Notes: generated from the letters alone by a model not told the origin. A stretch of 64,000 nt of DNA from Streptomyces fructofermentans (GCF_014651055.1 NZ_BMWD01000006.1:133792-197791), one strand, 5' to 3'; positions 26,400-35,177 are shown, counted from the stretch's first letter. Translations and numbers: made by a program.

Positions 26400-27755
26400 T
26401 CAGGCGAAGCGCAGCTCCGCCGGGCGGACCGAGCGGCTCAGCAGCGGCAGGGACGTGGCCGCGGCCAGCAGGCAGGCCGCGTACACGGCCACGGGCACGA
26501 GCAGCGGCACCAGCACCGGGACGATCGCGGCGTCCACGATCCTCCCGTAGACGAGGTGGATCGCCGTCCCGCCGAGGCCCGCGAGCAGCATCGCCGGAGC
26601 CAGCGGCAGCGCGGTCTCCAGCAGCAGCGCGCGGCCGAGCACCTTCCGGGGGACGCCCGCCGCGGCCTGGGCGGCGAGGCCGCGGCGCCGGGTGGCGAGC
26701 GACTCGGCCGTGCCCACGGCGAGGCCGGCCAGGCTGATCAGCAGCGCCACCAGGACGGCGGCACCCGCCAGGTCGATCCCGGTGGTGTAGAACGCCACGT
26801 CGTCGGGGCTGTACGGCACGCCCTGACGCGGGTGGTGCACGACGTCGAGGAACATCTCGCGCACCCCCGTGAAGCCGACGCCCACGACGGCCACCAGCAG
26901 CACGGCGGCGTTGGTGCGCGCGGTGGCCCACGGGTCGGCCCGGAGCCGTTCCGCGGCGAGCAGCATCGAGGGGTTCCCGGCCCGGGCGGCGAGCCGCCCG
27001 CCGAGGAACCGCGCGGTGACTCCGGCGGCCCCCACCGCGCCCGCTCCGGTCAGCGCCACCGCCGAGAACACCAGGAGGGGGAACGCGGTCTGCCCGGGTC
27101 CGGTGCTCCGCGTGACGATCAGCAGGGCGGCCAGACCCACGAGGGCGGCCGGCACCACGACGGCGAGGGCGGCGACCCGGCTGTGGGCCGGGCGCACCCG
27201 GAGCACCCGGCCGAGCGGCGAGGCCACGACCCGGCGCAGCGCGAGCACGCTCACCAGCACGGCCAGCAGCGGTACGGACACCGCTACCAGGGCGAAGCCG
27301 CCCCAGGCCGCCGCGGGCAGCGGCTGCCGCAGCACGCTCAGCAGGAGGAGCGCCGAGAACGACGCGGCGACGGCCGCACCGAGCAGGCAGGCGAGACCGG
27401 CCTCCAGGGCGGCGATCCGCCGCACCTGCCGCGCGGTCGCCCCGGCCAGGCGCAGTCCGGCCAGCCGGCGGTCGCGGTGCACGGCGCCGATGCGCGCGCA
27501 CTGGCCGAGGAAGCCGAGCACGGGCACCCACAGCAGCAGCAGCGTGACGACCACCCCGGCGCGCTGCCCCGGCTGGTTCAGGAGGCCGTGGAAGTACGGT
27601 GTGGAGACCTGCCCCTCCACCGAGGCGACCGCGGCCGCCGCGAATCCGAGGGCGGTGGCGAGCGCGGCCCCCAGCGCCGTCAGGAGCACGCGCCACCACT
27701 CCCGCCGGTCCGAGCCGCGGGCCAGCAGCCAGGCGAGTGCGAGATCCCCGGTCAC
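26400..27755 (-). CDS. FtsX-like ABC transporter permease
   Basis: A 451-residue membrane protein with roughly eight to ten hydrophobic segments in a duplicated FtsX-type arrangement. Conserved cues are RLAGLRLAGATARQVRRIAALE in the first half and the equivalent ESLATRRRGLAAQAAAGVPR in the second, the coupling regions of FtsX/MacB permeases. The GTG at 27755 overlaps the stop of the ATPase gene (GTGA), so one transporter is made. Such PadR-linked exporters often handle peptides or antibiotics; the substrate is unknown. Confidence 0.85.
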   Translation of the reverse strand: MTGDLALAWLLARGSDRREWWRVLLTALGAALATALGFAAAAVASVEGQVSTPYFHGLLNQPGQRAGVVVTLLLLWVPVLGFLGQCARIGAVHRDRRLAGLRLAGATARQVRRIAALEAGLACLLGAAVAASFSALLLLSVLRQPLPAAAWGGFALVAVSVPLLAVLVSVLALRRVVASPLGRVLRVRPAHSRVAALAVVVPAALVGLAALLIVTRSTGPGQTAFPLLVFSAVALTGAGAVGAAGVTARFLGGRLAARAGNPSMLLAAERLRADPWATARTNAAVLLVAVVGVGFTGVREMFLDVVHHPRQGVPYSPDDVAFYTTGIDLAGAAVLVALLISLAGLAVGTAESLATRRRGLAAQAAAGVPRKVLGRALLLETALPLAPAMLLAGLGGTAIHLVYGRIVDAAIVPVLVPLLVPVAVYAACLLAAATSLPLLSRSVRPAELRFA

Positions 27756-28465
27756 CGGACCACCTCCATCGCCTGCGCGTCCGACGGCACGAGGACCGTG
27801 CCGTCGCGCAGTTCCACCTCGCGGTCGGCGTACGCGGCCACCTGGGCGTCGTGCGTGATGAGCAGGACCGCGGTGCCGGCCTCCCGGACCGTGTGCGTCA
27901 GGGCCGTCATCACGTCCTCGCTCGCCAGGGAGTCGAGGGCGCCGGTGGGCTCGTCGGCGAAGACGACCTTCGGTTCGGTCACCAACGCCCGCGCCAGAGC
28001 CACGCGTTGGGCCTGGCCGCCACTCATCTCGCCGGGCCGCAGCTCGCTCTGGCCGCGTACGCCGAACCGCTCCAGCCACTCGTACGCCCGGACGTGGGCG
28101 GCCCCGCGGGAGATGCCGGCCAGCATCAGCGGCAGCGCCACGTTGTCGAGCGCGGTCAACTCCGGGATCAGCTGACCGAACTGGAACAGCACTCCGAACT
28201 CCGTGCGGCGCAGCTCGCTCAGCCGCTTCTCGGGCAGCGTGTCGAGGCGCTGCCCCGCGTAGACGACCGAGCCGCCGTCGGGTCGCGTGATCCCCGCCAG
28301 GCAGTGCAGCAGCGTGGACTTGCCGCTGCCGCTCGCCCCGGACACGGCGAGGATCTCGCCCGCCCGCAGTTCGACCGACGCGCCCCGCAGCGCCTCGGTC
28401 CTGCCGTGCGTCTTGGTCAGCCCCTCGGCCGTCAGGACGGGCACGGTTCGCTCCGTACTTCTCAT
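27752..28465 (-). CDS. ABC transporter ATP-binding protein (LolD/MacB type)
   Basis: A 237-residue nucleotide-binding subunit with Walker A GASGSGKST, Q-loop region LFQFGQL, signature MSGGQAQR, Walker B VVFADEPTGALD and the switch histidine in LLITHDAQ. It energises the FtsX-like permease encoded next. The ATG at 28465 overlaps the padR stop (ATGA), so regulator, ATPase and permease form one operon under PadR control. Confidence 0.93.
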   Translation of the reverse strand: MRSTERTVPVLTAEGLTKTHGRTEALRGASVELRAGEILAVSGASGSGKSTLLHCLAGITRPDGGSVVYAGQRLDTLPEKRLSELRRTEFGVLFQFGQLIPELTALDNVALPLMLAGISRGAAHVRAYEWLERFGVRGQSELRPGEMSGGQAQRVALARALVTEPKVVFADEPTGALDSLASEDVMTALTHTVREAGTAVLLITHDAQVAAYADREVELRDGTVLVPSDAQAMEVVR

Positions 28466-28995
28466 GCTGTGTGGACCTCCGCGGTCAGAGTGCCGAGCCG
28501 GGCCGCGGTGGTCGTCATCCAGCGCAGGTCGGCGTCGAGGTGGTTGAGGGCGTAGTCGGCCGAGAGGACCGTGGCGAGATCCGTGCCCGGAGCGGTCTTG
28601 ACCGCCGTCAGCTCCCGCATCCGCGCCATGTGCGCGGTCCGCTGGGAGGCCAGGTAGTCGGCCGGGTCGGCCGAGGCGAGGATCGTGCACACGACCTTGG
28701 CGAAGATCTCGTTGGTCACGAAGGGCGCCGGAGGGGTGATCTCCCCCGTCCAGCCGAGGAGTTCCTTCGCCCCCTCGTCGGTGGAGCGGTACAGCGTGCG
28801 CTCGGGGCCGCCGTCCGAGTCGGTCCCGTCGATCTCGGCGAGACCGTCGCGGACCAGGCGCTGAAGTGTCGTGTAGACCTGGCCGTAGGCCAGGGGGCGG
28901 GCCTGTGGGAAGCGTTCGTCATGGCGTCGCTTGAGGTCGTAGCCGTGGCTGGGACCTCCGGCGAGCAGGCCCAGCAGGATGTGACGGGTGCTCAT
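28462..28995 (-). CDS. PadR-family transcriptional regulator
   Basis: A 177-residue PadR regulator: winged helix with the family start STRHILLGLLAGGPSHGYDL and the recognition region AYGQVYTTLQRLVRDGL, and a C-terminal helical dimerisation domain. It likely represses its own operon including the exporter. ATG 28995 gives the typical N-terminus; ATG 29004 (adding MIA) is equally usable. A 22-bp dyad lies just upstream. Confidence 0.92.
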   Translation of the reverse strand: MSTRHILLGLLAGGPSHGYDLKRRHDERFPQARPLAYGQVYTTLQRLVRDGLAEIDGTDSDGGPERTLYRSTDEGAKELLGWTGEITPPAPFVTNEIFAKVVCTILASADPADYLASQRTAHMARMRELTAVKTAPGTDLATVLSADYALNHLDADLRWMTTTAARLGTLTAEVHTA

Positions 28996-29008
28996 GGCGA
29001 TCATTATG

Positions 29009-29030
29009 CACTCGATATATGTACTGAGTG
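29009..29030. promoter_or_regulatory. Candidate PadR operator
   Basis: CACTC and GAGTG arms flank an AT-rich imperfectly symmetric core (GATATATGTACT). The site lies 5-14 bases before the alternative padR start codons, so binding would block transcription or translation of the padR-exporter operon. Confidence 0.4.
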
Positions 29031-29257
29031 AATAGTCGAGAGGGAATTGGTGCCGGACGTGCGGGAGGGGTCGACGGGCCGGCGGCCGGACGAGTGGCGG
29101 GCCGTGACGGAGGGTATGTCTCCCGGTGCTCTTGGTCACCGGACGATCCGGGGACAGAATGTGACCGGGGGCACGTTGTCCGAGCCGTCACGTCTGCGGG
29201 CCCGCTCGCTGGGTAGGGCTGCCCGTACCCGCCCGCACGACCGACAAGGAGGCCCCT

Positions 29258-29587
29258 GTGGCCGCATCGGCACAGCTTCTGCTCTCGGCCCTCTCCAAAC
29301 CCCCGGCGGACCTGCCCGCCGACGAGCCCGCCGACGAGCCCGTGGTGGACCTGCCCGCCGAACCCGACCCCTACCTGTGCGTGTTCAGCGCCCAGGGGGC
29401 CCGCGCCGAGGCGCCGCTCACCAGTGAGCCGCCGCTGCCCGACGCCGCCCCGCTCACCAGCGAGCCGCCGCTCGCCGACGCGGCGCCCCTGACCAGTGAG
29501 CCCTCCCTCCTGCTCGCCGCCCCGTCCGACCAGGGCGGGCCCTCGTCCACCGGTGTCGGCGCGGGCCCGGATCCCTCGGGGGTCTGA
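29258..29587 (+). CDS. Small repeat-containing hypothetical protein upstream of malQ
   Basis: A 109-residue acidic, Pro-rich protein. GTG 29258 follows a clear AGGAGG. Its middle contains three copies of an APLTSEP(P/S)L repeat (about residues 52-87). The first part has ADEPADEP repeats. No signal peptide or membrane helix. The stop overlaps the malQ ATG (TGATG), so the two are cotranslated. Composition is low complexity, and the protein may be disordered; its link to glucan metabolism is only by position. Confidence 0.6.
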   Translation: MAASAQLLLSALSKPPADLPADEPADEPVVDLPAEPDPYLCVFSAQGARAEAPLTSEPPLPDAAPLTSEPPLADAAPLTSEPSLLLAAPSDQGGPSSTGVGAGPDPSGV

Positions 29588-31968
29588 TGCCGCTCTCCCG
29601 GCTCGCCGCGCTGTACGGCGTCGCCACCTCCTACAGTCCGTCCCCCGGCCGGACGGTCGCGGCCTCCGACGCCGCGGTGGTCGCCGCGCTCGCCGCGCTG
29701 GGCGTCCCCGCGGGGACCCCGGAGGCCGTGCGCGAGGCCCTCACCGCGCGCGAGGCCCACCTGCGGGACCGGCTGCTGCCGCCGACGGTCGTGAGCTGGA
29801 TCGGGGCGGCCGGCACGGGGCCGTCCGGTGGCGCCGCGTCGCCGGGGGAGCCGTCGGGTGGAGGGGCCGGGGCCGCCTCGCCGGACGGGTCCTCCCGTGC
29901 GGCGGGGAGCGCTCGTACGGCCGGGAGTCCTGATGCGGCCGGGAGCCCAGGTACCGCCGGGAGGCCTGATTCCGATGAGGGCCCTGATGCGGTCGGGAGC
30001 GCGGGCCCGGCGGAGAGCGCCGGCGCGGCGGAGGCCGCCGCCGACGCGGACGGGACCGGGCTCCGGGCCGGGTCGTCCCTCCCGGCCGTCCTCGCCGCAC
30101 TGCCGCCCGGCACCCGCCTGCTGATCCGCACCGAGCAGGGCGAGACCCGCGCGTCCACGGAGCGCCTCCCACCCGGTGTGCACGCGATGGAGGCCACCGC
30201 CCCCGACGGCCGCACCGCCCGCGCCCACCTCGTCGTCGCCCCGGCGCGGCTGCCCGCGCCGCCCGGACGGACGTACGGGCTGCTCGTGCAGGTCTACTCC
30301 CTGCTGTCCGGTCGCTCCTGGGGCATGGGCGACCTCGGCGACCTCGCCGAACTCGCCTCCTGGGCGGGGCGCTCCCTCGGCGCGGGGTTCGTCCAGGTCA
30401 ACCCGATGCACGCGGCCGTGCCCGGCGCGCCGACCGACCCCTCCCCGTACCGGCCCTCCTCCCGCCGCTACCCCGACCCCGTCCACCTGCGCGTCGAGGA
30501 CGTCCCCGAGTTCGCCCACACCGAGGACCGGGACCGCCTGCGCGCGCTCCTGGAGCGGGCCGAGCGGCAACGCGCGTCCGTGCTCCACAAGGACGCCCTG
30601 ATCGACCGCGACGCGGTGTGGGAACTGAAGCGGGAGGCCCTGGAACTCGTACGGGACGTGCCCCTCGGGCCCGGGCGGCGCGCCGCCTACTGCGACTTCC
30701 TCGCGGAGGAGGGCGAGGCGCTGGAGGACCACGCCACGTGGTGCGCGCTCGCGGAGGTCCACGGCTCCGACTGGCATCACTGGCCGGCCGCCCTGCGCGA
30801 CCCCCGCTCCGCGGAGACCGCCCGCGCCCGGGCCGAGTTGATGGACCGCGTCGACTTCCACTGCCGCCTCGCCTGGCTGACGGACGCCCAGCTCTCCGCC
30901 GCCCAGCGCAGCGCGCGGGACGCGGGGATGCCGGTGGGGATCGTCCACGACCTCGCGGTCGGCGTCCACCCGGGCGGCGCCGACGCGTGGGCGCAGCAGG
31001 AGCACTTCGCCGCCGGTATGACCGTAGGCGCACCCCCGGACGCCTTCAGCGTCCAGGGCCAGGACTGGGGCCTGCCGCCCTGGCGCCCGGACCGCCTCGC
31101 CGAGTCCGGCTACGCCCCCTACCGCCGCCTCCTGCGCGCCCTGTTCCGGTACGCGGGCGCCCTGCGCATCGACCACGTCATGGGCCTGTTCCGGCTCTGG
31201 TGGATCCCGCAGGGCCGACCCGCCACCGAGGGCGCGTACGTCCGCTACGACGCCGAGGCCATGCTCGCGATCCTGGCGCTGGAGGCCTCCCGGGCGGGGG
31301 CTCCGGTGATCGGCGAGGACCTCGGCACCGTGGAGCCGGGCGTACGGGAGACCCTCCACGAGCACGGGGTCCTCGGCACCTCCGTGCTGTGGTTCGAACG
31401 CGACTGGGCCGGTACGGGGCGGCCGCTGCCCCCCGAGAGCTGGCGTGCGGACTGCCTCGCCACGGCCACCACCCACGACCTGCCGCCCACCGCGTCGAGG
31501 CTCACCGGCGACCATGTCGAACTCCGCGACCGGCTCGGCCTGTTGACCCGCCCCCTCGCCGAGGAACGCGCCGAGGCCGCCGCCGAGGCGGGGGAGTGGC
31601 TGAGGCTGCTAGCCCGGCTCGGACTGCTCGAAGGGTCCGGCGGCGGAGTGTCCGAGGAGGCGGAGATCCAGGCGCTGCACCGCTTCCTGCTGCGCACTCC
31701 GGCCCGCATGGTCGGCGTCTGGCTGCCGGACGCGATCGGCGACCGCCGCCCGCAGAACCTGCCGGGCACCTGGGACCAGTACCCCAACTGGCGCCTGCCC
31801 GTCGCCGACGCGGACGGCCGCCCGGTCACCCTGGAGGAACTCGCCGCGTCCCCCCGGCTGTACGCCCTGTTCGACGTGGTGCGCGGGAGCCGGTCCGCCG
31901 ACGCGGTCGCACCGGACGCGGAGGGCCCCGCACCCCGTACGGCACCCCCGGGCGCGCGGCCGGTTTAG
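29587..31968 (+). CDS. malQ: 4-alpha-glucanotransferase (amylomaltase, GH77)
   Basis: A 793-residue cytosolic GH77 enzyme that transfers maltosyl/glucan units between alpha-1,4-glucans, in glycogen and maltodextrin metabolism. The catalytic elements are RIDHVMGLFR (nucleophile Asp), VIGEDLGTV (acid/base Glu) and THDLPPTA (third Asp). It is longer than E. coli MalQ, with an actinobacterial N-terminal domain that contains a Gly/Ala/Ser-rich insert (about residues 80-160) rich in AAGSP-like repeats. The ATG overlaps the preceding stop. The following small membrane gene and strong hairpin end the unit. Confidence 0.95.
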   Translation: MPLSRLAALYGVATSYSPSPGRTVAASDAAVVAALAALGVPAGTPEAVREALTAREAHLRDRLLPPTVVSWIGAAGTGPSGGAASPGEPSGGGAGAASPDGSSRAAGSARTAGSPDAAGSPGTAGRPDSDEGPDAVGSAGPAESAGAAEAAADADGTGLRAGSSLPAVLAALPPGTRLLIRTEQGETRASTERLPPGVHAMEATAPDGRTARAHLVVAPARLPAPPGRTYGLLVQVYSLLSGRSWGMGDLGDLAELASWAGRSLGAGFVQVNPMHAAVPGAPTDPSPYRPSSRRYPDPVHLRVEDVPEFAHTEDRDRLRALLERAERQRASVLHKDALIDRDAVWELKREALELVRDVPLGPGRRAAYCDFLAEEGEALEDHATWCALAEVHGSDWHHWPAALRDPRSAETARARAELMDRVDFHCRLAWLTDAQLSAAQRSARDAGMPVGIVHDLAVGVHPGGADAWAQQEHFAAGMTVGAPPDAFSVQGQDWGLPPWRPDRLAESGYAPYRRLLRALFRYAGALRIDHVMGLFRLWWIPQGRPATEGAYVRYDAEAMLAILALEASRAGAPVIGEDLGTVEPGVRETLHEHGVLGTSVLWFERDWAGTGRPLPPESWRADCLATATTHDLPPTASRLTGDHVELRDRLGLLTRPLAEERAEAAAEAGEWLRLLARLGLLEGSGGGVSEEAEIQALHRFLLRTPARMVGVWLPDAIGDRRPQNLPGTWDQYPNWRLPVADADGRPVTLEELAASPRLYALFDVVRGSRSADAVAPDAEGPAPRTAPPGARPV

Positions 31969-31988
31969 GTGTTCGCTACGTTTGCACC

Positions 31989-32273
31989 GTGGATAAGAAG
32001 AACGCCCTGCGCGCCGGCGCCCTGGCTGCCGGTACGACGCTGATGATGCTGCTCATGTCGTCCCCCGCGCTCGCGCTGACGCGTGACGACGGCGACGGCC
32101 CCGGTTCCGGCCTCAGCGTCGTCGAGACGCTGGGTCTGTTCGTCGCCGCTCCGATCGGGCTGTTCGCGCTCATCACCGGTCTGGTGATGGTCCTGGACAA
32201 GTCGTCGGACCGGCAGCCCAAGGCCAAGGCCGGGTCGAAGGGCCAGGTCGAGGTCAAGACCTCCGCCTCCTGA
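31989..32273 (+). CDS. Small secreted or membrane protein (94 aa)
   Basis: A conserved-looking small protein: an N-terminal hydrophobic signal (LAAGTTLMMLLMSSPALAL) with a possible cleavage after ALA, a short acidic loop, a second hydrophobic helix (LGLFVAAPIGLFALITGLVMVL) and a basic C-terminus. GTG 31989 begins MDKKNALRAG, 20 bases after malQ. No ribosome site is strong, so leaderless or coupled translation is possible. No function is suggested by motif. Confidence 0.7.
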   Translation: MDKKNALRAGALAAGTTLMMLLMSSPALALTRDDGDGPGSGLSVVETLGLFVAAPIGLFALITGLVMVLDKSSDRQPKAKAGSKGQVEVKTSAS

Positions 32274-32298
32274 CCCCGGACGGCACGAGACTTCTCAC

Positions 32299-32364
32299 CC
32301 GAGGGCACCGCCCTCGCCCACGTACGCGTTCGTCGCGGCACGTGGGCGGGGCCGGTGCCCTCGG
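32299..32364 (+). terminator. Exceptionally long two-segment hairpin
   Basis: Outer arms 32299-32310 and 32353-32364 pair perfectly over 12 bp, and inner arms 32315-32323 and 32340-32348 over 9 bp, with a small asymmetric bulge. It begins 26 bases after the small membrane gene and likely ends the malQ unit; it could also stop tetR transcripts from the other side. Confidence 0.7.
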
Positions 32365-32532
32365 CGCGTCCCGGCCCCGCGACGCGCCGGAGCGGGGTGC
32401 GGCGGGGCGGGGTGCGGCGGGACGCCGCGGGACTCGGCCGGGCTGGTGTGGCCGGTCGGGGCGGGACGGCGTTTCGGGGTGCCGAGGGGTGCCGAGGCGT
32501 GCAGGGGTGTGGCCGGCCGCGGCGGGTCGGGT

Positions 32533-32595
32533 CCCGGCGGGTCGGCTCCGGTCGGAGCGGGGGCTCCCGGCGGGTCGGCTCCGGTCGGAGCGGGG
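32533..32595. repeat. 30-bp direct duplication, 33-bp period
   Basis: CCCGGCGGGTCGGCTCCGGT followed by CGGAGCGGGG is identical in both copies (32533-32562 and 32566-32595). Confidence 0.8.
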
Positions 32596-32635
32596 CCGGT
32601 AGTGGCATCCGCCGGGTGGCCGGGTGCGGGCGGGC

Positions 32636-33259
32636 TCAGTCCGACCGGCCCGGGTGCGCGGCTGTGAGGTAGCGCTGCACGGTCGGCGCCAGCCAGGCCG
32701 CGATCTCGTCCCGGTGCAGGTCCACGGCGGGCGGGAACCGCAGGACGTACCGCGTCAGGGCCATCCCCAGCATCTGCGAGGAGACCAGCGCGGCCCGCGC
32801 GGGCGCCTGCTCGGGGTCGGGGCACACACGCAGCGCGACCGGCATCAACTGCTGCTTGAAGATGCCCTGCATGCGCTCGGCCCCGGCGGCGTTGGTGACC
32901 CCCACCCGCAGCAGCGCGGTCAACACCTCGTTCCGTTCCCACACGTCGAGAAAGTGCTCGACGAAGACCCGGCCGACGTCCTCCCTGGGCACCGTGTCGG
33001 GCACCGGCAGCCTCAGGTCGATGTCGATGGCCGCCGCGAACAGCCCTTCCTTGTTGCCGTAGTAGCGCATCACCATCGACGGGTCGATCCGTGCGTCGCG
33101 GGCGATGGCACGGATGGTGGCGCGTTCGTAGCCGTCGGCCGCGAAGCGCTCCCGCGCGGCGGCGAGGATGGTCGCGCGGGTGGCGTCGGAGCGGCGGGGG
33201 GCCGTGTCCCGGGCGCGCTCGGCGGCGGTGGTGTCGGAGTCGGTGTCCGTCTCGATCAT
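32636..33259 (-). CDS. TetR-family transcriptional regulator
   Basis: A 207-residue TetR regulator. The N-terminal helix-turn-helix (about 25-70) reads ATILAAARERFAADGYERAT then MVMRYYGNKEGLFAAAI; the C-terminal part is a ligand/dimer domain of the kind in many Streptomyces TetRs. Start ATG 33259 is directly against the first of several GCCAAC-N4-GTTGGC palindromes, which fill the divergent intergenic region towards the FAD monooxygenase. It most likely represses both genes. Confidence 0.93.
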   Translation of the reverse strand: MIETDTDSDTTAAERARDTAPRRSDATRATILAAARERFAADGYERATIRAIARDARIDPSMVMRYYGNKEGLFAAAIDIDLRLPVPDTVPREDVGRVFVEHFLDVWERNEVLTALLRVGVTNAAGAERMQGIFKQQLMPVALRVCPDPEQAPARAALVSSQMLGMALTRYVLRFPPAVDLHRDEIAAWLAPTVQRYLTAAHPGRSD

Positions 33260-33468
33260 GCCAACAAGCGTAGGCCAACAACTGTTGACAGTCCAGGAGT
33301 GCCACCCTATGGTGGCAAACAAGCGTTGGCCTACAGGTGTTGGCCAACGGCTGTAGGCATCGAAGGCGTGACTGAACCGGTGAACGGCCGGGCCGGCCCA
33401 CAACGGGTGGCCAACGGCTGTTGATCAGGAGCCGTAGGTCCCACCGCCCTCGACCAACGAGCGTTGGC
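33260..33468. promoter_or_regulatory. Array of TetR-type operator palindromes
   Basis: Sixteen-bp sites of pattern GCCAAC-N4-GTTGGC start at 33260, 33274, 33315, 33329, 33343, 33410 and 33453, each with at most two deviations. A more degenerate site starts at 33301 (GCCACC-CTAT-GGTGGC). Sites 33260/33274 and 33301/33315/33329/33343 are spaced by exactly 14 bp, so neighbours share two bases. The first touches the tetR start codon and the last the ribosome site of the monooxygenase. Confidence 0.75.
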
Positions 33469-33482
33469 ATCAGGAGGCCGCC

Positions 33483-35177
33483 ATGAACGGCACGACCCGT
33501 AACGCCGCGGACGCCGCCGCGCTGACAGCTCCCGCGGGCACGTCCGCCGAGACCCCGGCGGACGCTCCCGGCACCGCGCCCACCGCCGCGCGGGCCGAGG
33601 TTCCCGGCGCCGCTGCCGGCGGAGTGATCGTCGTCGGCGCCGGGCCCACCGGACTGCTGCTGGCCGGAGACCTCGCCGAGGCCGGAGTCGAAGTCACCCT
33701 CGTCGAGAAGCGCGCGCACAGGATCAGCAACCTCTCGCGTGCCTTCGTCCTGCACGCCCGCACGCTGGAGCAGCTCGACGCCCGGGGTCTCGCCGACGAG
33801 TTGGAGGCGAAGAGGCAGACCCTCGACCGGCTGGGCCTGTTCACCCGCCTCACGATCGACCTCGGCACGCTCCCGTCCCGTTTCAACCACCTGCTCGTGC
33901 TGCCGCAGTACGAGGTGGAGAAGGTGCTGGAGCGCCGGGCGGTCGCGGCGGGGGTGCGATTCAGGTACGAGACCGAGGTGACGGGTCTCGTCCAGGACGC
34001 GGACGGCGTGACGCTCCGGGTGCGCGGGGCGGGCGCGGACGGGACCGGCGGGACGGACGAGACCGATGCGGCGGATGGGGCGGATGGGGTCAGCGGGACG
34101 GATGGGGTCGGCACGACGGGCCGGGCCGGTTCGGGTGGCGGGGAGGAGCTGCGGGCCGCCTACGTCGTCGGGACGGACGGGATGCGCAGTGCCGTGCGGC
34201 AGGCGGTGGGGCTGGCGTTCCCCGGGCGTTCGGTGATCCGTTCCGTCGTGCTCGCGGACGTGCGGCTGGCCGAGGAGCCCGAGACGCTGCTGACCGTGAA
34301 CGCGGTGGGGGACGCGTTCGCGTTCCTCGCCCCCTTCGGCGACGGCTACTACCGGGTGATCGGCTGGCACCGGGGCCGTGACGTCGCCGACGACGAGCCC
34401 CTCGACCTCGACGAGGTCCGGGAGATCACCCGGCTGGCCCTCGGCCGCGACTTCGGGATGCACGACGCGCGCTGGATGTCGCGTTTCCACAGCGACGAAC
34501 GCCAGGCGCCGTCCTACCGCGTGGGGCGGGTCCTGCTCGCCGGTGACGCCGCGCACGTCCACACCCCGGCCGGCGGGCAGGGCATGAACACCGGTCTCCA
34601 GGACGCCGCGAACCTCGGCTGGAAGCTGGCGGCCGTCCTCGACGGGCGTCGGGACGGCGACGCCCTGCTCGACACCTACCAGGCCGAACGGCACCCCGTG
34701 GGACGGTCCGTCCTGCGCAGCAGCGGCGGGATCGTGCGGCTCGCGATGGCCAAGCGGCCCTGGACGCTGGCGGCCCGCCGGCTGCTCACCACGTTCCTGG
34801 ACCATGTGGGCCCGGCCCGTACCCGGATGCTCGGCCGGATCACCGGCATCGGCTACGCCTACCCCGCGCCGCGCGGCTCCCACCCCCTGGTCGGCCGGCG
34901 CGCCCCGGACGTGGCGCTGCGCGACGGCCGCCTGTACGAGGCCCTGCGCGGCGGCAGGTTCGTCCTGATCGTCCCGGAGGAGCGCGCCGGAGCGTTCGCG
35001 GACCTCGACGGGGGTGACCGCAAGGGGAGGCTGGCGGTGGCGAGTTGGGCGAGCGACCGGCGTACGGCGCTGCTGGTCCGCCCCGACGGCCATGTGGCCT
35101 GGGCCTCCGAGTCGGCGGACGCGGCGGAGATCGGGGCGGTGCTGGCCGGCGCGGTGCCGTCTAGGACGGCGGGTTGA
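33483..35177 (+). CDS. FAD-dependent aromatic monooxygenase (PheA/TfdB family)
   Basis: A 564-residue flavoprotein hydroxylase, probably using NAD(P)H and O2 on an aromatic or polyketide-like substrate, possibly a drug. FAD motifs: VVGAGPTGLLLAGDL with the GxGxxG (about residues 45-59), the DG motif VGTDGMRSAVR, and the GD motif LLAGDAAHVHTPAGGQG. The C-terminal thioredoxin-like region is typical of the group. A Gly/Thr/Asp-rich insert (about 185-220) is low complexity. ATG 33483 follows AGGAGG. TetR control from the divergent gene suggests substrate-induced expression, like resistance or degradation enzymes. Confidence 0.9.
   Translation: MNGTTRNAADAAALTAPAGTSAETPADAPGTAPTAARAEVPGAAAGGVIVVGAGPTGLLLAGDLAEAGVEVTLVEKRAHRISNLSRAFVLHARTLEQLDARGLADELEAKRQTLDRLGLFTRLTIDLGTLPSRFNHLLVLPQYEVEKVLERRAVAAGVRFRYETEVTGLVQDADGVTLRVRGAGADGTGGTDETDAADGADGVSGTDGVGTTGRAGSGGGEELRAAYVVGTDGMRSAVRQAVGLAFPGRSVIRSVVLADVRLAEEPETLLTVNAVGDAFAFLAPFGDGYYRVIGWHRGRDVADDEPLDLDEVREITRLALGRDFGMHDARWMSRFHSDERQAPSYRVGRVLLAGDAAHVHTPAGGQGMNTGLQDAANLGWKLAAVLDGRRDGDALLDTYQAERHPVGRSVLRSSGGIVRLAMAKRPWTLAARRLLTTFLDHVGPARTRMLGRITGIGYAYPAPRGSHPLVGRRAPDVALRDGRLYEALRGGRFVLIVPEERAGAFADLDGGDRKGRLAVASWASDRRTALLVRPDGHVAWASESADAAEIGAVLAGAVPSRTAG

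Larger units (their letters stand above)
32274..32635. other. Gap with hairpin and a duplicated 30-bp segment
   Basis: No supportable gene. Besides the long hairpin, positions 32390-32600 are G-rich on the plus strand with CGGGG-type simple sequence. An identical 30-bp segment starts at 32533 and again at 32566 (33-bp period). Confidence 0.6.

Noticed and set aside
32339..32672. G-rich plus-strand frames in the gap before tetR
   Set aside because: Low-complexity GAAGR/GSRR repeats from simple sequence, no ribosome site, and antisense to the long hairpin and the tetR 3' end.
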